NCBI RefSeq assembly: GCF_910589235.1 | Contig: NC_060961.1 | Location: 7,133,440-7,197,439, forward strand | DNA: 64,000 nt | Source: Vespa crabro | Lineage: Eukaryota; Arthropoda; Insecta; Hymenoptera; Vespidae | Direction: 5' to 3' | Shown here: in pieces, positions 1-13,380 of the stretch | How the letters are laid out: each line of letters begins with the position of its first letter | Position numbering within the stretch: the stretch's first letter is position 1 | The notes under the pieces: generated by a model | Database searches by the model: none | What the model was told of the DNA's origin: nothing | What the model saw: only the letters and a program-made list of their open reading frames with translations | Position numbers and translations under genes: made by a program

Positions 1-72
1 GAAAAATGCCATATTTTTCTTTCTATTTTAATTACATTTCTTTTATTAATTAAATTTTTCATAACTTTTTAT

Positions 73-73
<1 letters not shown>

Positions 74-121
<48 letters not shown>

Positions 122-136
122 TTCTCTCTCTCTCTT
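74..136. repeat. (CT)n microsatellite
   Basis: A run of CT dinucleotides, with a few TTT interruptions toward the right end. It is one of dozens of CT/GA tracts in the window. Confidence 0.95.
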
Positions 137-1341
137 ATGAAATTAGAAAAATTTTTTTGACTTCATTTCGTAACCTAGATTTTCCGAGAGACATATATAT
201 ATATACATATACACTTAACACGAAAGACATTTTAGAAAAGTTGGTTTTCGTTTAAAGTAAAAGAGGAAACTTTAACGAAAAAATATTTCGAAGAGTATAA
301 AATATTTTCAGAGAAAATCATGCCCGATGAGTTTGAGTTTATCAAATTTCAGTTTTTTTTTTCTTTTTTTTTTTTTTTTTGATTTTGTAAAGGAATGATC
401 ATGTTCGTTTTATATAATGTTATTAAATTGTGCGATACAAATTCAATAAATTTTATTTGAATAACAGCTGGCATTATTTGACGGAGTTTGATGAGACACA
501 CGGAAGATAGGAAATACGTTTTTTAACAAAGTTTCAAGTATTATTCGATACCAAGTATTATTCTCATACCAAGTTCTGTTTTCTTCGAAAGGATCGATCT
601 TTCACCGTTGAATCGAATAAGATCTGTTTCTTTTGAAAGAAAAAAAAGAAAAGAAAAAAACCAAAGAAAACAAAGAAAAAAACACATATAAGATGCACCG
701 TTTCGAGATAATAAAAGCTCAGACTTTAAGATCGAACATATTACGTAGATGTTTTTATTTTTTTTATTTGTTTTTCTCGTCGATTGTATAGAATGTTTCA
801 AAAAGTATCTATACAACTTTATCATTTAATGACATTTATGATGGTACACAAGTATAGGATCATTGAGAACAAAAATCATTGAGAACAATCTTTATTTTCC
901 AAATTTTATTCTTTATTAAAGTAACAATACGAGAAAACAATTCGATATATGCATCAATTTGCAAAATATCCAATCGATATTCCAATACGGTGTAATATTT
1001 CTACATCAATTCGTTCAATAACAATTGCGATTCTGGCTTTTAAATTATGAATGTCTGTCGAACCGTTTATAAGGTAAGGTCTTTGACGAATCTCCAAAGA
1101 AAGAAATCATGGTATATATTGAGTTTGATATCAACAAATGTAGCCGGCCAATGAAAAAAAAGCATGCATCTTCTAGATCGATCCATTTGTTAGGACTAAA
1201 TAAAAAAAAAAATATTATATACAAATGTATACAAGAACTTAATAAGTTTCTTTGTAAAAAGATTCAATGCATGAACTTTTAAACTCATTGATTTTCTATT
1301 TATTATAATGTAACAGACGGAAGTTGTATAAATGATTTTTG

Positions 1342-1343
<2 letters not shown>

Positions 1344-1379
<36 letters not shown>
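1344..1379. repeat. (CT)n microsatellite
   Basis: An uninterrupted run of about 18 CT units. On the minus strand it produces an Arg-Glu-repeat open frame that is not a gene. Confidence 0.95.
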
Positions 1380-1381
<2 letters not shown>

Positions 1382-1495
1382 GTCTGTCTTACGAGTCAAC
1401 GAAGAGGCCAAATACGTCATGTAATAACGTATCAAAGAAGCTTAATACTTAGAATACCACACAGCTGCTTCCTTATTTGTATCTTGGGAGAAATC

Positions 1496-1509
1496 GCCGT
1501 GAGCACGGC
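1496..1509. repeat. Short perfect inverted repeat GCCGTG-AG-CACGGC
   Basis: Six-base arms are separated by two bases. The palindrome is exact and GC-rich in AT-rich surroundings. It could be a protein-binding site or chance; nothing around it decides. Confidence 0.5.
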
Positions 1510-2226
1510 AGTGAGTTGTGTAATAACCTAGGACAGACTTCGCCTGTGGATTACATAACGCGTTCTACCTAGATAGGTAGATAAATTTAGTCGAGATTAT
1601 TACCATAGAAAACGAAAACGTTTAGAAGCTTGTGGGCAAATCGATGGAAATCTCTCTTCTTCTCCTCAATTTCAAAACTTAATGATCTCTATAATTTCAT
1701 AGATGTATTTAATCAACCAAAAAAAAAAAAAAAACAAAAAGAAAAACAACAAAAAAAAATTAAAAAGAAAAATAAAAAAGAAGAATAAAACCAAGGATAG
1801 AAAGGCAAGAAAATAATATCGTTACGAAATTCATAGAGAATGAATTTTTCTCTGGTAACTTCGTTGTTGTTCGATCAAAAGCAATAATCGTTCGTTCGTA
1901 ATATTACTTCCTCTACGATTTTATGGAATATCGTCGACGGAAATAACGGATTTTTCTAAAAAGTCAAATCCCCTGCGTCAATTTCTAACTGCACATAGGT
2001 CAGTTGGTTTTATAAAAGGCAACACCAAAAAAAAATGGTTTTATATAAAATTAAAGTTACCAATGGAATATATTTGTATACATGCATCCATGCACACATA
2101 CACATATATACAGACACATGTATATATCGGTATTATAGACAAGTTTTATTACAATCGAAATGTAATTACAATCGAAAATTAATTGAAAACTTGTACAACT
2201 ATCTAGATATATGATTTCACTTTACA

Positions 2227-2229
<3 letters not shown>

Positions 2230-2275
<46 letters not shown>
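2230..2275. repeat. (AT)n microsatellite abutting the mariner element
   Basis: An uninterrupted AT run of about 23 units that ends one or two bases before the left inverted repeat of the mariner. Mariner elements insert at TA, so a (TA)n tract is a natural target. A short TA run also follows the right end at 3591-3598. Confidence 0.95.
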
Positions 2276-2276
<1 letters not shown>

Positions 2277-2278
<2 letters not shown>

Positions 2279-2299
2279 AGTGTCCTATAAGTTTGTTTC
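2277..2299. repeat. Mariner left terminal inverted repeat
   Basis: The sequence starts TGAGTGTCC and matches the inverse complement of the right end (TGGGTGTCC...) at about 19 of the first 23 positions by eye. Divergence between the two ends fits an old insertion. Confidence 0.8.
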
Positions 2300-2384
2300 C
2301 TTTTTCTAATATGAAATGAATATACAATGTTTACTGTTTAAGATATTATTTATTTTGTTATATAAGAACCCTTTTACTCTATTG

Positions 2385-3385
2385 CCTTCTTTCATCTCTC
2401 AGGAAACCTCATTATGCCTTCTTTCCAAAATTGTTGTGTTTCGGACTCTAAGAAATAATCCTGGAGATGCGCTTTTATTTCGCTGATGGATTTAAAGCGC
2501 TTATCCCGAAGAGAATTTTTTACGGACAGAAAGAAGTAATAATCAGATGGTGCGAGATCTGAAGAATATGCAGGATACGGTAAAACATTCCAATCAAACT
2601 GTAAAAGCTTTTCTCTTATAGCTAATGCAATATGTAGTTTCGTGTTGTCATAATGAAAAACAACGCCTCGTCGGTTCATTAATTCTGGCCTTTTTTTTTG
2701 CTATGGCAGCTTTCAATTGATCCAGTTGATGACAGTATTTCGTAGAATTTATTGTTTCACCTTGAGGAAGGAGCTCGTAGAAAATTACGCCCTTCCAATT
2801 TCACCAAATGGACAAAAGAACTTTCTTGGCCTGTAGTCCCGACTTTGTGACAGTTGAAGGCTTATTGTCCTTACACCAAGTACATTTTCTATGCATATTT
2901 TCATATAAAATCCAAGTTTCGTCTCCAGTGACAAGCCTCTTTAGAAACGGATCCTTTTCATGTCGCTGGAGAAGCAAGTCGTACGTAGAGATGCGATCTT
3001 GAGAGATGCCAGATGGACGGAAACCAGCGATAAGGCTGGTCTCCGTCAGTAAGTGCGAAACTCAAACTTCGCAGCGATTAACATATCTCATCTTAGTTAG
3101 GTGATTATGCACTGTTGTTTTGGGAATCCTACTGGCATTCACTATCTCGCGCACACTATATCGCGGATTTTCATCAAGCATGACCTTGATAAGGTCCGTA
3201 TTTGTCGTTTTCGGGCGGCTGCTGCGGTCTTCATCTTCCAGATAAAAATTTCCCCCTCTTAATTTTTTAAACCAATTGACGAACGGTTGTAATAGTTATA
3301 GCACCATCCTCGTACACGATACAAATCTCGTCGACAGTATTCTTTACACTATCACCTTATTTGAAACAATGAAACATAACATGCC
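2385..3385 (-). pseudogene. Mariner transposase, broken by stops and frameshifts
   Basis: Read on the minus strand, fragments follow the mariner order. An N-terminal helix-turn-helix piece comes first, then a second one containing KTTVHNHLTKM near 3085-3120. The catalytic block GDETW follows, with the first Asp codon at 2921-2923. Next is HYDN, with the second Asp at 2647-2649, then SSDLAPSD with the third Asp at 2542-2544. The last two are separated by 34 residues, the mariner D34D spacing. In-frame stops lie at 3357-3359, 3062-3064, 2801-2803 and 2392-2394; the last two fall where the family normally has Trp (TGG to TGA). The frame shifts near 3275 and again at a nine-T run at 2691-2699. 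All three catalytic Asp codons survive, but no continuous protein can be made. The longest intact piece is the 95-residue C-terminal part at 2392-2679. Confidence 0.92.
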
Positions 3386-3567
3386 GTAAATGTCGCCTTT
3401 CTCTACCAATGTTTAACGCTGTGAATGAAAGTTTTAAAAAAGTGACACAAACGAAACGTACTGTAAAAGAGCTCTGGGACGACTAAAACCGATGACATAG
3501 ATGGCTAATAGATAAGCCTGCATGTTTGCATAAGCAGAGCCAGATAAGGCCATTCATAGCGCGATGA

Positions 3568-3590
3568 GAAAGAAACTTTTGGGACACCCA
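3568..3590. repeat. Mariner right terminal inverted repeat
   Basis: It ends in GGGACACCCA, the inverse complement of the left repeat with about four mismatches. TA follows immediately at 3591. Confidence 0.8.
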
Positions 3591-3698
3591 TATATATATT
3601 CACGTTATTCATAGGCGAGACAAGAAAAAGAGGTCGAGAGAAAAATTAAAATTTTTCTGTTTCTTGGTGTCTTTCGAGTGAATGGTTTATGTCCACAA

Positions 3699-3705
3699 GA
3701 AAGAA

Positions 3706-3764
<59 letters not shown>
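3699..3764. repeat. (GA)n microsatellite
   Basis: A GA run with a few AAA interruptions, just to the right of the mariner element. It creates artefactual Arg-Glu frames in more than one reading frame. Confidence 0.95.
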
Positions 3765-4741
3765 TGCTTTTTTCGTCATCGAATGAAAAATCTCTTTTGT
3801 CAATGTTCCTCAGCTATGATGCGTCTCGATGCGATTTTACGTGTTACACGATTTCACGTATAGATATGAATGTAAAATTTAGATGCTGGAAACATCCGCC
3901 GCTAGAGGTTGCACGATTTACGGATAACCCGATGCTTCGAGAGTTGAAGGATAAAAGGAAGAAGTTATGAGGATGATCGGCAGGGAGGAGTAAGGAGTGA
4001 GTGACTATCGATATCGTTCTTTGAAAAATATCGCGTTTCGTAGGAGGATATGTTCTTAGCTTGTGTCACGTGAGGTTGGTTTTTGGTATTCGAACGGTGA
4101 TCTCCTTTCTCTCTTTTCTCTCTCTCTTTCTTTCTCTTTCTTTATTCTCTTTCTTATCTCCTTTTCTCTGTTCGTTTTTTTATACTTGTGAAAACGCAAT
4201 AACAAATAGAACTTCTCGTACCAACGATTTTTCTTCCTTCGTACATATATGTCAATTTTTTTTATCTTTAGAAAATCCTTTTTCATATTTCTTATTTCAT
4301 AGAGCTCAATACACCAATGTTCGTTTAGTCGGCGTATGTGATTTCTGAATTTTTTTTTTTATCTTTTTTTTTATCTCTTTAACGTTAACGTTAATGCATT
4401 TAATAAATATATCACTTGATTTGTACTCAACGGTACTCCTTTCTTTCTTCTTTTCCCTTTTTTCTTTTTTTTATTTTTCTTTCTTTTTTCTTTTCTTTTT
4501 TTCTTTTACAAGTATACACACTTGCATGAGCTTTGTGCTGTTTACACATGACCGGCACTATTAGATCGTATTATCTCTAAGCAAATAATGTACTACGTGC
4601 GAGTCGGATTTGGAGATTTGCTCCGGTCTCGTTGATTACCATCTCTACGATTATTAACATCGAACATTCACATATGCCGATGGAATGTAATTGAGGACCT
4701 GTTTGCGGATAATCATCACTTTATATCTCACTCACACTCTC

Positions 4742-4760
4742 ATACTCTCTCTCTCTCTCT

Positions 4761-4813
<53 letters not shown>

Positions 4814-4815
4814 CC
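4742..4815. repeat. (CT)n microsatellite
   Basis: A CT run of about 70 bp interrupted by CCC and TTT. Confidence 0.9.
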
Positions 4816-6034
4816 CTCTCTTTCGTTCTGATGATCAAATTGCTTGCGTCAGTGAATATGTATAAATCATTGAATATATAAGAATATCTCTCTAATAGAA
4901 GATCTTACAAGAATAGTCTCTCAAAGAAATATTATTTCGGTTTAAAAATGGATCTATTTGCGTGACAATAATAATAATAAAAATAAAAAACACCTAATCT
5001 TATTGCATTAATCATGATGTAGCAAAATAATTTCCATAGGTTTGAAGATGCGTTATATTAAAGAAAGAAAAAGAAAAAAAATAAATAAAAAAGAAAAAAG
5101 AAGTAAAGGAAAGAAAAGAGAAAGAAAAAAATATATCGGAAAGGAACGAGAGACTAAGAAGGTTGTTGTTAGGAATAGTCGAAAAAAGCAGTAGGAAGGA
5201 GCAAAAGTAAAAGGACACGTTGAAGCTTGCAGCTTGCAACTTTTCCTATCAGGAACGGGCAAATTCTGGGCTTGTTATGCGAAGCTTGAAGCATGTAACG
5301 CCAGATGCCGCATATTGGCTCGCACCTGACCCACCCAGTGAACGTCACCCTTTTCAGCCGTCAGCCGTCTCTCGGACTCGACCTCTTCCGCTCCCTACTA
5401 TCCTCTTACACCACCATTCTTAGCCGTTCACACAGTCGACAATTTTGCAAAATGACCGTACCATCGGCAACATCGTCGCCAGTTTCACTCTGGCAATCTC
5501 CGAAGCATACTTTTTTCTTCCCCTTTTTTTTTCCACGTTCCCTTTCTTTTCTCTTTTGTTTTCTCTCTTTTCTTTTTTATTTCTATCTGCCTATCTTTTT
5601 CCCTCTTCACTATTTCTTCTACTTCTCTTTTTCTTCTTGCTCTTCTTCTTCCTTTTACTCCTTCTTACGGAGTATCGTAATTGCCTCAGATCATTTCCAT
5701 CGTCTCCGTCATTTTTTTTTTACTTACCCCGTCTCAGCCTTTTCTTTTCTTTTATCATCCCTTTGCTTTTTATTATTTCATATTGTCTAGTCTAGCGTAT
5801 TGCCGGTGCGATAGGACGCGTCTGTAAAAATGTAGAACGCGAACTCTTACCTTCCCAGATAATGTTGAGGCATCATCCAAGCGAAAACTATCGTTTATTT
5901 TTCTTCTTCCAGCAATGTTTTTCACGATGTTACGATCTCTATGAAAGGAAAATATGAAAATATCTTTTTTACTTTTATAACTCATGGCAACCTTATAAAA
6001 GTATATTATTATCTGAAACATTTAATAAAGTATG

Positions 6035-6038
<4 letters not shown>

Positions 6039-6096
<58 letters not shown>
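6039..6096. repeat. (TA)n microsatellite
   Basis: About 29 uninterrupted AT units. Confidence 0.95.
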
Positions 6097-6099
<3 letters not shown>

Positions 6100-8100
6100 A
6101 CCTATAGTTTTTGATTCATTCTTATTTTTGTTTCTCATACTTCCAAATTTAAAGTCACTTCTTTTTTCCACAATTCCCCGTCCAACTTTTTCTCCGACCT
6201 CTAATTCAACGCTCTCGATTTCTTGCTCAAAGTTATTTCAACGTCGGCTGGTAGTAGGTGCGATTCTCTCACTCTTCTTCCCTCTTCCCGTAAGTTAATT
6301 ACGCGTATCTACCGTGTAAACGGAATTACGTGGCAATTCGAATTAACCTCGTTACTTGACTCATACTAATTATCGAGGGCGAAGAAGATGAAATACAAAT
6401 ATATTATACAATTTGTTTATATTACTTTCATAATTTAATCGGTATAATATTGAATATTACTTATACTTTATACAAATCTCGTAACAATTATTCATCGATT
6501 ATTGTCATATAAAATTTTTAATACAATTGTCATAGAAAATTTACTAGTTGTGAAATCCTTCGAAATCTATTGTTTCTATAGATTATAAGAGAGAGATAGA
6601 AATAGAGATAAAGATAGATAGATAGATAGATAAAGAGAGAGAGAGAGAGAGATAGTAAGAAAAACAAACAGACAGACAGGCAGAAGGATATGGAGAAAGG
6701 AGAAAGCATTTCCTCCAAAAGAAGATTTTAGTTCTTTTCTTTCATGTCGCGTCGTCATCGTGACTTCTTTCTCGCTTTGCCATCTCCTTTCACATATAAT
6801 AGAATTCCCATGTCGGTCGCTAAAGAACGGGTTTGAGTTTAGGTATCGGTCGACGATGTTCGTGGGGTGAATCGAGCTGACATTGCTTGTAGAATTTTCA
6901 TGAAATTCTACGATCGATAAAAAATCCTTTTATCTTAGTAATTTACGATACAAACTTAATGTATCTTACTTTATCTCTATATCTTTTCTTCTTACGCGTC
7001 TTCTGTATTTTTAAAGAATTTTTTCATTTCTCAATTTGCATTTCCATCCATATTTTTATTAATCGTTTATAATTCATCGTTCTGTCATTAAATGTTACCA
7101 TCTATTACATTGCTATATTTATCGCGTTTTTTCTTCTTTTTCCTTTTTTGCTCTTTTTCATTTTTTTTTTTGGTTTTCTTTTTAATAACAAAGCTTCATC
7201 ATACCCAACATGATGTTCGATGTAAAATACAAAATACGCATATAGATACATCGTATATACACGTATGCACTTACTGAAGGTTTAACACATACTAAAAAAA
7301 AAAGAGAAAGAGAGAGACAAAGAAAGAAAAAAGAAAAGAAAAAAGGAAATAAGAAAAGAAGGAAGCGAATTCGTGATGGCAACGTTTGCCGTAAACGATG
7401 GAGTATAAGCGAGGCTCGTGTGTCGCGCGGAAAATCCTGGATAATCCGTGAAATTCCGTTGGGAGATAACGGAACTATGAGAGAGAAGAGAAGAAGAGAG
7501 AAAGAGAGAGAGAGAGGAAGAGAGAGAAAGAGACAGAGAGAGTTAGGGACAGACTATGGGTGCCGAGAGTTAGTACGTAGTTTGCGCTTTTCGGCTTCTA
7601 CGTGTCCCGCGCGGCTTGCTGAGCGTTTAGATTTACGTCGCGTAAACCCTCTTTGACAAAGGCTACGAGACCCGACAGAAGGTCGAGCTCTTTATTTCTT
7701 TTTCTTTTTTTATTTCTTAACTCCTCTCTCCCCTCACACCTCCCTATCCGTTAGTTTAACGTTGCTCTTGAGAGATCGACAGAGACAATTTCGTTTCGCA
7801 ATATCACTAAACGTCGAAACGATCGAACGTTTCGTATGTATGTATGTATGTACGTACGTCGTCGCGAGAAGAAAAACTGTTCGCTTAGGGACTCGACTTT
7901 ATCAAACACTTTTCCACTTCTTTTATTTGCCCGAGGAAAATCGTTGACCACCTGTTAAAGCTCTCACAAGGTCTTTTCGTTGAAGGTCCGTTCTAATGCT
8001 TAAAGCACGAACGACGATTCCATCACGCTTTTTCTTTTCTCTTGGATAATTCATATAGGATTAATTACAAGAATATGTAAATATATATATACACAGGAAA

Positions 8101-8131
<31 letters not shown>

Positions 8132-11100
8132 AATTGAACGATAATAATATTAATTTAATAAAAAAAATGAGAAAAGAGTTTGTTAAAATATCTAATTATT
8201 CATGTGCACGTTACATTTTTTTATTGTTTAATAATCCTCATATTTTATTATTCGTTTGATTCTCAGTTTAATGACACGAATAATGTCCTAATGAAATGTC
8301 ATATAATAATATGATTATTATTATATTAAAATTATCGTCGTGATAACGATTGAAAGATTAAAGAATTTCGATTTATCTTTTTCTCTTTTTCTTTTTCTTT
8401 TTTTTTCTTTTTTTTATTCATGATGTTCATTCGTCTATGACATTTTATTCAGGCTGATTCTACAATAGAATCAACAAATCGTTCATTTTCGTTTGGTTTT
8501 TTGAGATATCTTGTTTATCCGTTAAAAAGAAGGATCAACGATCGAGATCGTATAAATCCAGTATTGTCTTTTTTCTTTTTTCTTTTTTCTTTATTGACTC
8601 AACCATAGGCGTTGTTTACACTAGTTTGTGCCGTACTATTAATACTCATCCATACATACGCAAGCATTGTTTGCTTACGATCGCTGTAGTTTTTAATGAA
8701 AAACGTTCGTTGTCGTTTCTTTCTTTCTTTTTTTTTTCTTTTCAATAAACGAATATCACTAAAAAAAAAAAAGATAAAACGGAGAAAAAGAAAGATTTCA
8801 TGGATTTTTTGTTGTTTGCAGTCAGATCTTTTAAATAATTTTTCTAAATTTTTAATGGGGCTTAAATACAGACGGACAGACGGACAGAGAGAAAAGTTAG
8901 GGATTTTTTTGTATTGTTTATTTGTTTGTTTCCTTTTTTTTTGGCATATAATCCATCTTTTTGACGTTTCTACTTTGTTTTCGACTCAGTAAACTTGTGC
9001 AACGAGGTAGACTAAACAAGGAAATGAGTCAGAGTAGACGAGACTCGTCCCCCTCCATTACTTCATTCGCTAGATTGAAATCCAGGGCCGCTTAGTTTAT
9101 TTCGACGACGACGTTGCACAGCCATACCGCTCATGAAATATTGACTTTTACTACTGAATTTGTGTTTTTTCTCTCTTCTTTCTTTTTTATTTTTTTTCAT
9201 TTTTTTTTTTTTTTTTATTTTTTAAGGTATAGGAACCGCTTAGTAAGACCGAGATCTTTTTTAATCTATTGCTCCCTTAGTTCTGTCATAAGAAAAATTT
9301 AGGAACTATTTTATTTGTTGAATATATTTTTCTCTCGTTTTGCTATTATTCTGTTATCAGTTAAACGTTAATGAATTAAAAGTCATTCATTAGTCAAGAG
9401 AATGTTGCCCGAGAACAAACGCCTGCTGCCATTTTATTTCTAAAACAATTTTACAATTGATATTGCACGATCTTAAAGTTTTTTTTTTTAAGTACAACAA
9501 AAAGAAAAAAATAATTTTTTTTTATCAACGATTATTACACATACATTTTCGTTTGTATTAACATTTAAGAGACATCTTAAATATGTCAAGAATGAGTTCA
9601 TTGAAATTATGTTGGATATTCGCATTATTTCCTTCAACTTCTTTACAATAACTGCGTCGATGAAATCTTTGGTTTCATTTTCGTTGGAATCTTTTTTATT
9701 TTTTATGTTTTTTCTTTTTCTTTTTCCTTCTTTTAATCATCACTTGATTTTGCTCGCAAGATATAAACTGAATTTTTTATTTATTTTTTTTTTTGTATGC
9801 ATTTTTCATTCTTCTTTTCATTTCCACTTAATTTCTCTCGCAAGATACAAATAATTCGTACGTGAATTCGACGCGAATAAAGATGGGTGACAATTTTTAT
9901 TTGACGAAACTGACGGAAACTTTAGGACAAAAGTCTTGAATCGTTTTTCAACTTAACGGAGAAATCTCGTCATGTAGTTGGTGGTTGTACAGTAACTTAG
10001 ATGGAAAGAGTAACGAAAAAACTTCACAACTGCCTTTAAGCCAGGAAAACGAGGAGCTATGACAAGTGGTTTTCTGATTTCGTTCGATCGTTTCATTAGA
10101 TTTTCGCTAACACGATTTCAATGTTTATAAAGATGGTCTGTTTATCTTTTGATTTTTTTTCTTTTTTCTTTTTTTTTAATCGTTTGTAAAATTACAAACA
10201 AACACAGATACAAAGGTACCGACGTAATATTTTAAGAGAATACAATTTTTACAGATATCTGTACAACGTGACAAGATAAAGTTATTTATTTCGAGTAAAA
10301 TATCGCACCCTTTTTTTACATCGTTATATTTTTAACGTAATCGTCTCTCTACGGTTATAAGATCTAACAAAAATCAAGCGTGTTAGAGCGTGTGTTATCT
10401 CTATTTTTATTTTCTCCTTTTTATTTATTTTTTCCTGCGTTACACGTTATAAATAGTTTGGCGTGATTCACGACGTTCAGTGTCAGCTGTTTAATGAATC
10501 GACTTCGTGATATTATATAGATTTTAATTAACAATTTTGACGTAATAAAGGCGATTTAAATGTTTCATAATAAATTTTCTTCAAGCAGGTAATGCAAATA
10601 AACGTCTTTTAAATGACGCGTTTCACGATAGAGCGAAGAAAATGTAAAGAAAAATGAAAATTTTAAGAGATTTTCTTATTTAAGAGCGTACAGGAAACAC
10701 GCACCTGCGTGTAAGTCTGCAATTTATAATGCCTTCTTTCTTTCCCATTTTCTCTCTCTCTCTCTTTCTCTCTCATTCTCATTCTCCATCTTTCTTTCTC
10801 TTACCGCAGCATACAGGTAAAATATTTCCAAATGTAGAACGTACACCATTTGTAATTCCACGAACGGTGGATTTTCTTTCAGGAAAACGAAGCATCTTCG
10901 AGAGCTAAGAAATCTATTACGAAAACATTGATAGAAAGCACAGAAAGAGAGATAGAGAGTGAATAAAGATAGAAATCTGTGAACTCTTAAATCTCCTTTC
11001 CTACTTTGCCGTAGGAAAATTTGTTGGCTTTGAAAAGGGTGGCAGAAATCTCAAGGGATGTTAGCGGCGAACGGGTGGAAGGAAGGGAAAAAAAATAAAG

Positions 11101-11159
11101 CAAAAAAAGGATAGCTTGAACGCAAAGAAGGTGGAGTCATGAGACAACACGAAGAAACA

Positions 11160-11230
11160 AGCTGAGAAAGAAAGAAAGGAAGAAAAAAAGAAAGAAATAA
11201 AGAGAGAAAGAAAGAAAGAAAGAAAAGTAA

Positions 11231-11265
<35 letters not shown>
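11160..11265. repeat. (GAAA)n/(GA)n purine tract
   Basis: A purine-only stretch made of GAAA-type units passing into an uninterrupted GA run at about 11235-11262. Confidence 0.85.
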
Positions 11266-11266
<1 letters not shown>

Positions 11267-11436
11267 AAGAAAAGATTACTTTAAAAAATTCTAGCGTTGT
11301 TTCGGCGTCGTTTGATAAGAAAAAATGCATTCATTTGGTATTTGCTAAAACGATCTTTTGCTTTACGAATTTGAAATAGAAGTAGGAAAGAGAAGTAGAA
11401 AAGAGGACCGGGGTGCGAGAGTAGGGTAAAAAAACA

Positions 11437-11451
11437 GAGAGAGAGAGAGAC

Positions 11452-11486
<35 letters not shown>

Positions 11487-11487
11487 A
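11437..11487. repeat. (GA)n microsatellite
   Basis: A GA run with two ACAGAC interruptions. A second, longer GA-rich tract follows at about 11695-11795. Confidence 0.9.
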
Positions 11488-11738
11488 AATTAGGACGGAG
11501 ATGAAGAGCGAAGATCGGTAAGAGGCTAGTGACTGTAAACTGCTCTTCTAGAGTAGTGGAAAGTGGTGGATGGAGACAGAGTGGCTCGTTGAGACGACGA
11601 GGCGCGAGTTAAGCATCCTGAGTATATGGAAGTCCATAGGTTTTTACTTAGAAATGTTGCGGAGTAAAGATGAAAACGAAAAAGAGAACGAAAGAATGAG
11701 AGAAAGAGAGAAAGAGAGAAAGAGAAAGAGAGTGAGAT

Positions 11739-11779
<41 letters not shown>

Positions 11780-12417
11780 TAGAGAAAAAGAGAGCAGGCT
11801 AAAACACTTTGGAGAATGAAGCGAAAACTAACATTTCGGCTTATTTGGAAGTTTGCACTCAACATAGGTACCCACATACACATGCATGCATATATACGTG
11901 GAAATGTGGAGATATTAAAAAAAAAAGAAAAAGAAAAAAGAGAGAAGAAGAAGAAAAAAAAAGAAGAAACTACGCGTTAACGCGCGGAATGCAATTTCTC
12001 TAGCATGCAAGTCGGCACTTCGTTTAGGACGAAGAAGAAAGGGAGAAAGTCGAAGAAGAGGAGGAAGGGTAGTACATTCCGGCAGTGCATCGAGCTTTCG
12101 CGTATGTAAGCTACTCTACTCTCTGCACTCTCTCTCTCTCTCTCTCTTTCTCTACATCTTTCTATCTGCATTTCCTTCTCTCTTTTTTGTTAGTAAAGTT
12201 AGTTTTCCATGGAAATATTCACGTGTATCAGACGCAAAAAAATATATCTCGCCAAAGAAAAGTAAGAAGAGAGAAAAAAATCACGTAGGTTTTTTCTTTA
12301 AGTTCTGCATTTATTTTTTTTTTTATTTTTTTCTTTTGTTATTCTCCTTCATAAAGAAGCTAAATCGAACGAAAATAATCCGAAGAAATCGACAAGCATC
12401 CTTCTTTCTTTTTTTCC

Positions 12418-12420
<3 letters not shown>

Positions 12421-12470
<50 letters not shown>
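12421..12470. repeat. (TA)n microsatellite
   Basis: About 25 uninterrupted TA units. Confidence 0.95.
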
Positions 12471-12471
<1 letters not shown>

Positions 12472-13261
12472 TTTTTATCTTTCACTCTCTGTGTCTGTTT
12501 TGCTCGATTTATTTTCGTTCATTCGTTAATTCTATAGATTCTCGTAAATGTTTCTCAAAGTGTCACTTCGGTAGCATTCCAATAAAGCTTTGCAGTTGTG
12601 AATACATGGATAAAGTTTCAGTGAATCGTAAAAGGTGAAATGGGATCTATAGCTTTCAGTAAAAATAAAGAAGAAGGATAAGGCGAATAAAGAGAGAGAA
12701 AGAGAGAGAGAGAGAAGGAGAATAGAGCATTGATGAGAAGGAGACAGAACGTCGACGGATATCCGAAGCATCGAACGAATAATTTGTTATAAGGATGAGC
12801 TCGAGATATCCATTGATTTCTCTCCATCTCTCTCTCTCTCTTTCTCTCTCTTACTTTTATGATGCAGCGAGAAGTAGAGAAGTAGTTGAGGGCAATGCGC
12901 AAAATTAAATTCTTGTGAATATAAAACGATGATGCCGAAAGAGAGGAAGCTAAAGTCAAGAGAAGGTATGGAAGTGAGATAGAGAAGTGATAGAGAAAGG
13001 CGTGGTGAAAGGTAGAGAAGAGATATCGGACGTTCTGCTTTCTCGAAGAACGGTTGGAACGCGGTCGGGTAAATGGATAAAACCAAGGTGATCCTGGATC
13101 GACGTGGGAATGTCATTAAGAGAATACGACTGTCACTAATTGCCTATGGCCTTCGAACGATGTTGCAAGGGTATCGGGGGAGGAGGTGGCCCTTTTTCGA
13201 CTTTCGCGGGGGAGATTCGTTTATTTCCTTCCTTGATCTCCCTTCCTTTTTATTTTTGTCT

Positions 13262-13264
13262 TTG

Positions 13265-13317
<53 letters not shown>

Positions 13318-13335
13318 ATCTTTTTATCCATTTTC

Positions 13336-13378
<43 letters not shown>
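13262..13378. repeat. (CT)n microsatellite, compound
   Basis: Two long CT arrays separated by a short T-rich and (CTGT)n segment. Overlapping Ser-Leu frames here are artefacts. Confidence 0.95.

Positions 13379-13380
<2 letters not shown>

Larger units (their letters stand above)
1..2229. other. Non-coding region with simple repeats
   Basis: No supportable gene is seen. The block holds a (CT)n tract near 74-136, a (CT)n tract at 1344-1379, A-rich and T-rich runs (for example near 1718-1790) and otherwise AT-rich complex sequence. Short open frames here are repeat-derived or lack any recognisable motif. A small perfect inverted repeat sits at 1496-1509. Because the Dpr exons further right are the last two of their gene, this block may be intron of that gene, but that is inference. 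Confidence 0.6.
2277..3590 (-). mobile_element. Mariner-family DNA transposon, degenerate copy
   Basis: The element is about 1.31 kb, the usual size for mariner. It has terminal inverted repeats at both ends (2277-2299 and 3568-3590) and a transposase-like frame on the minus strand with the mariner D,D34D signature. Both ends sit in TA-rich sequence, as expected for insertion at TA, but a clean TA duplication cannot be read because the left flank is a microsatellite. The transposase is broken many times, so this copy cannot move by itself. It lies far upstream of the Dpr exons, possibly within that gene's intron. The family assignment is firm. The subfamily is not: the C-terminal half resembles the irritans/mellifera groups. 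Confidence 0.92.

Noticed and set aside
2808..3002. Plus-strand frame of 64 codons
   Set aside because: It is the shadow of the minus-strand mariner transposase around the GDETW block.
4076..4100. Possible Phe-Trp-Tyr as in a Dpr Ig C-strand exon
   Set aside because: The surrounding frame lacks the expected Cys and conserved neighbours, and runs straight into a CT array.
5305..5795. Plus-strand frames of 161 and 116 codons
   Set aside because: Mostly Phe/Ser/Leu from T-rich and CT-rich tracts, with two frames open together; the GC-richer start has no motif.
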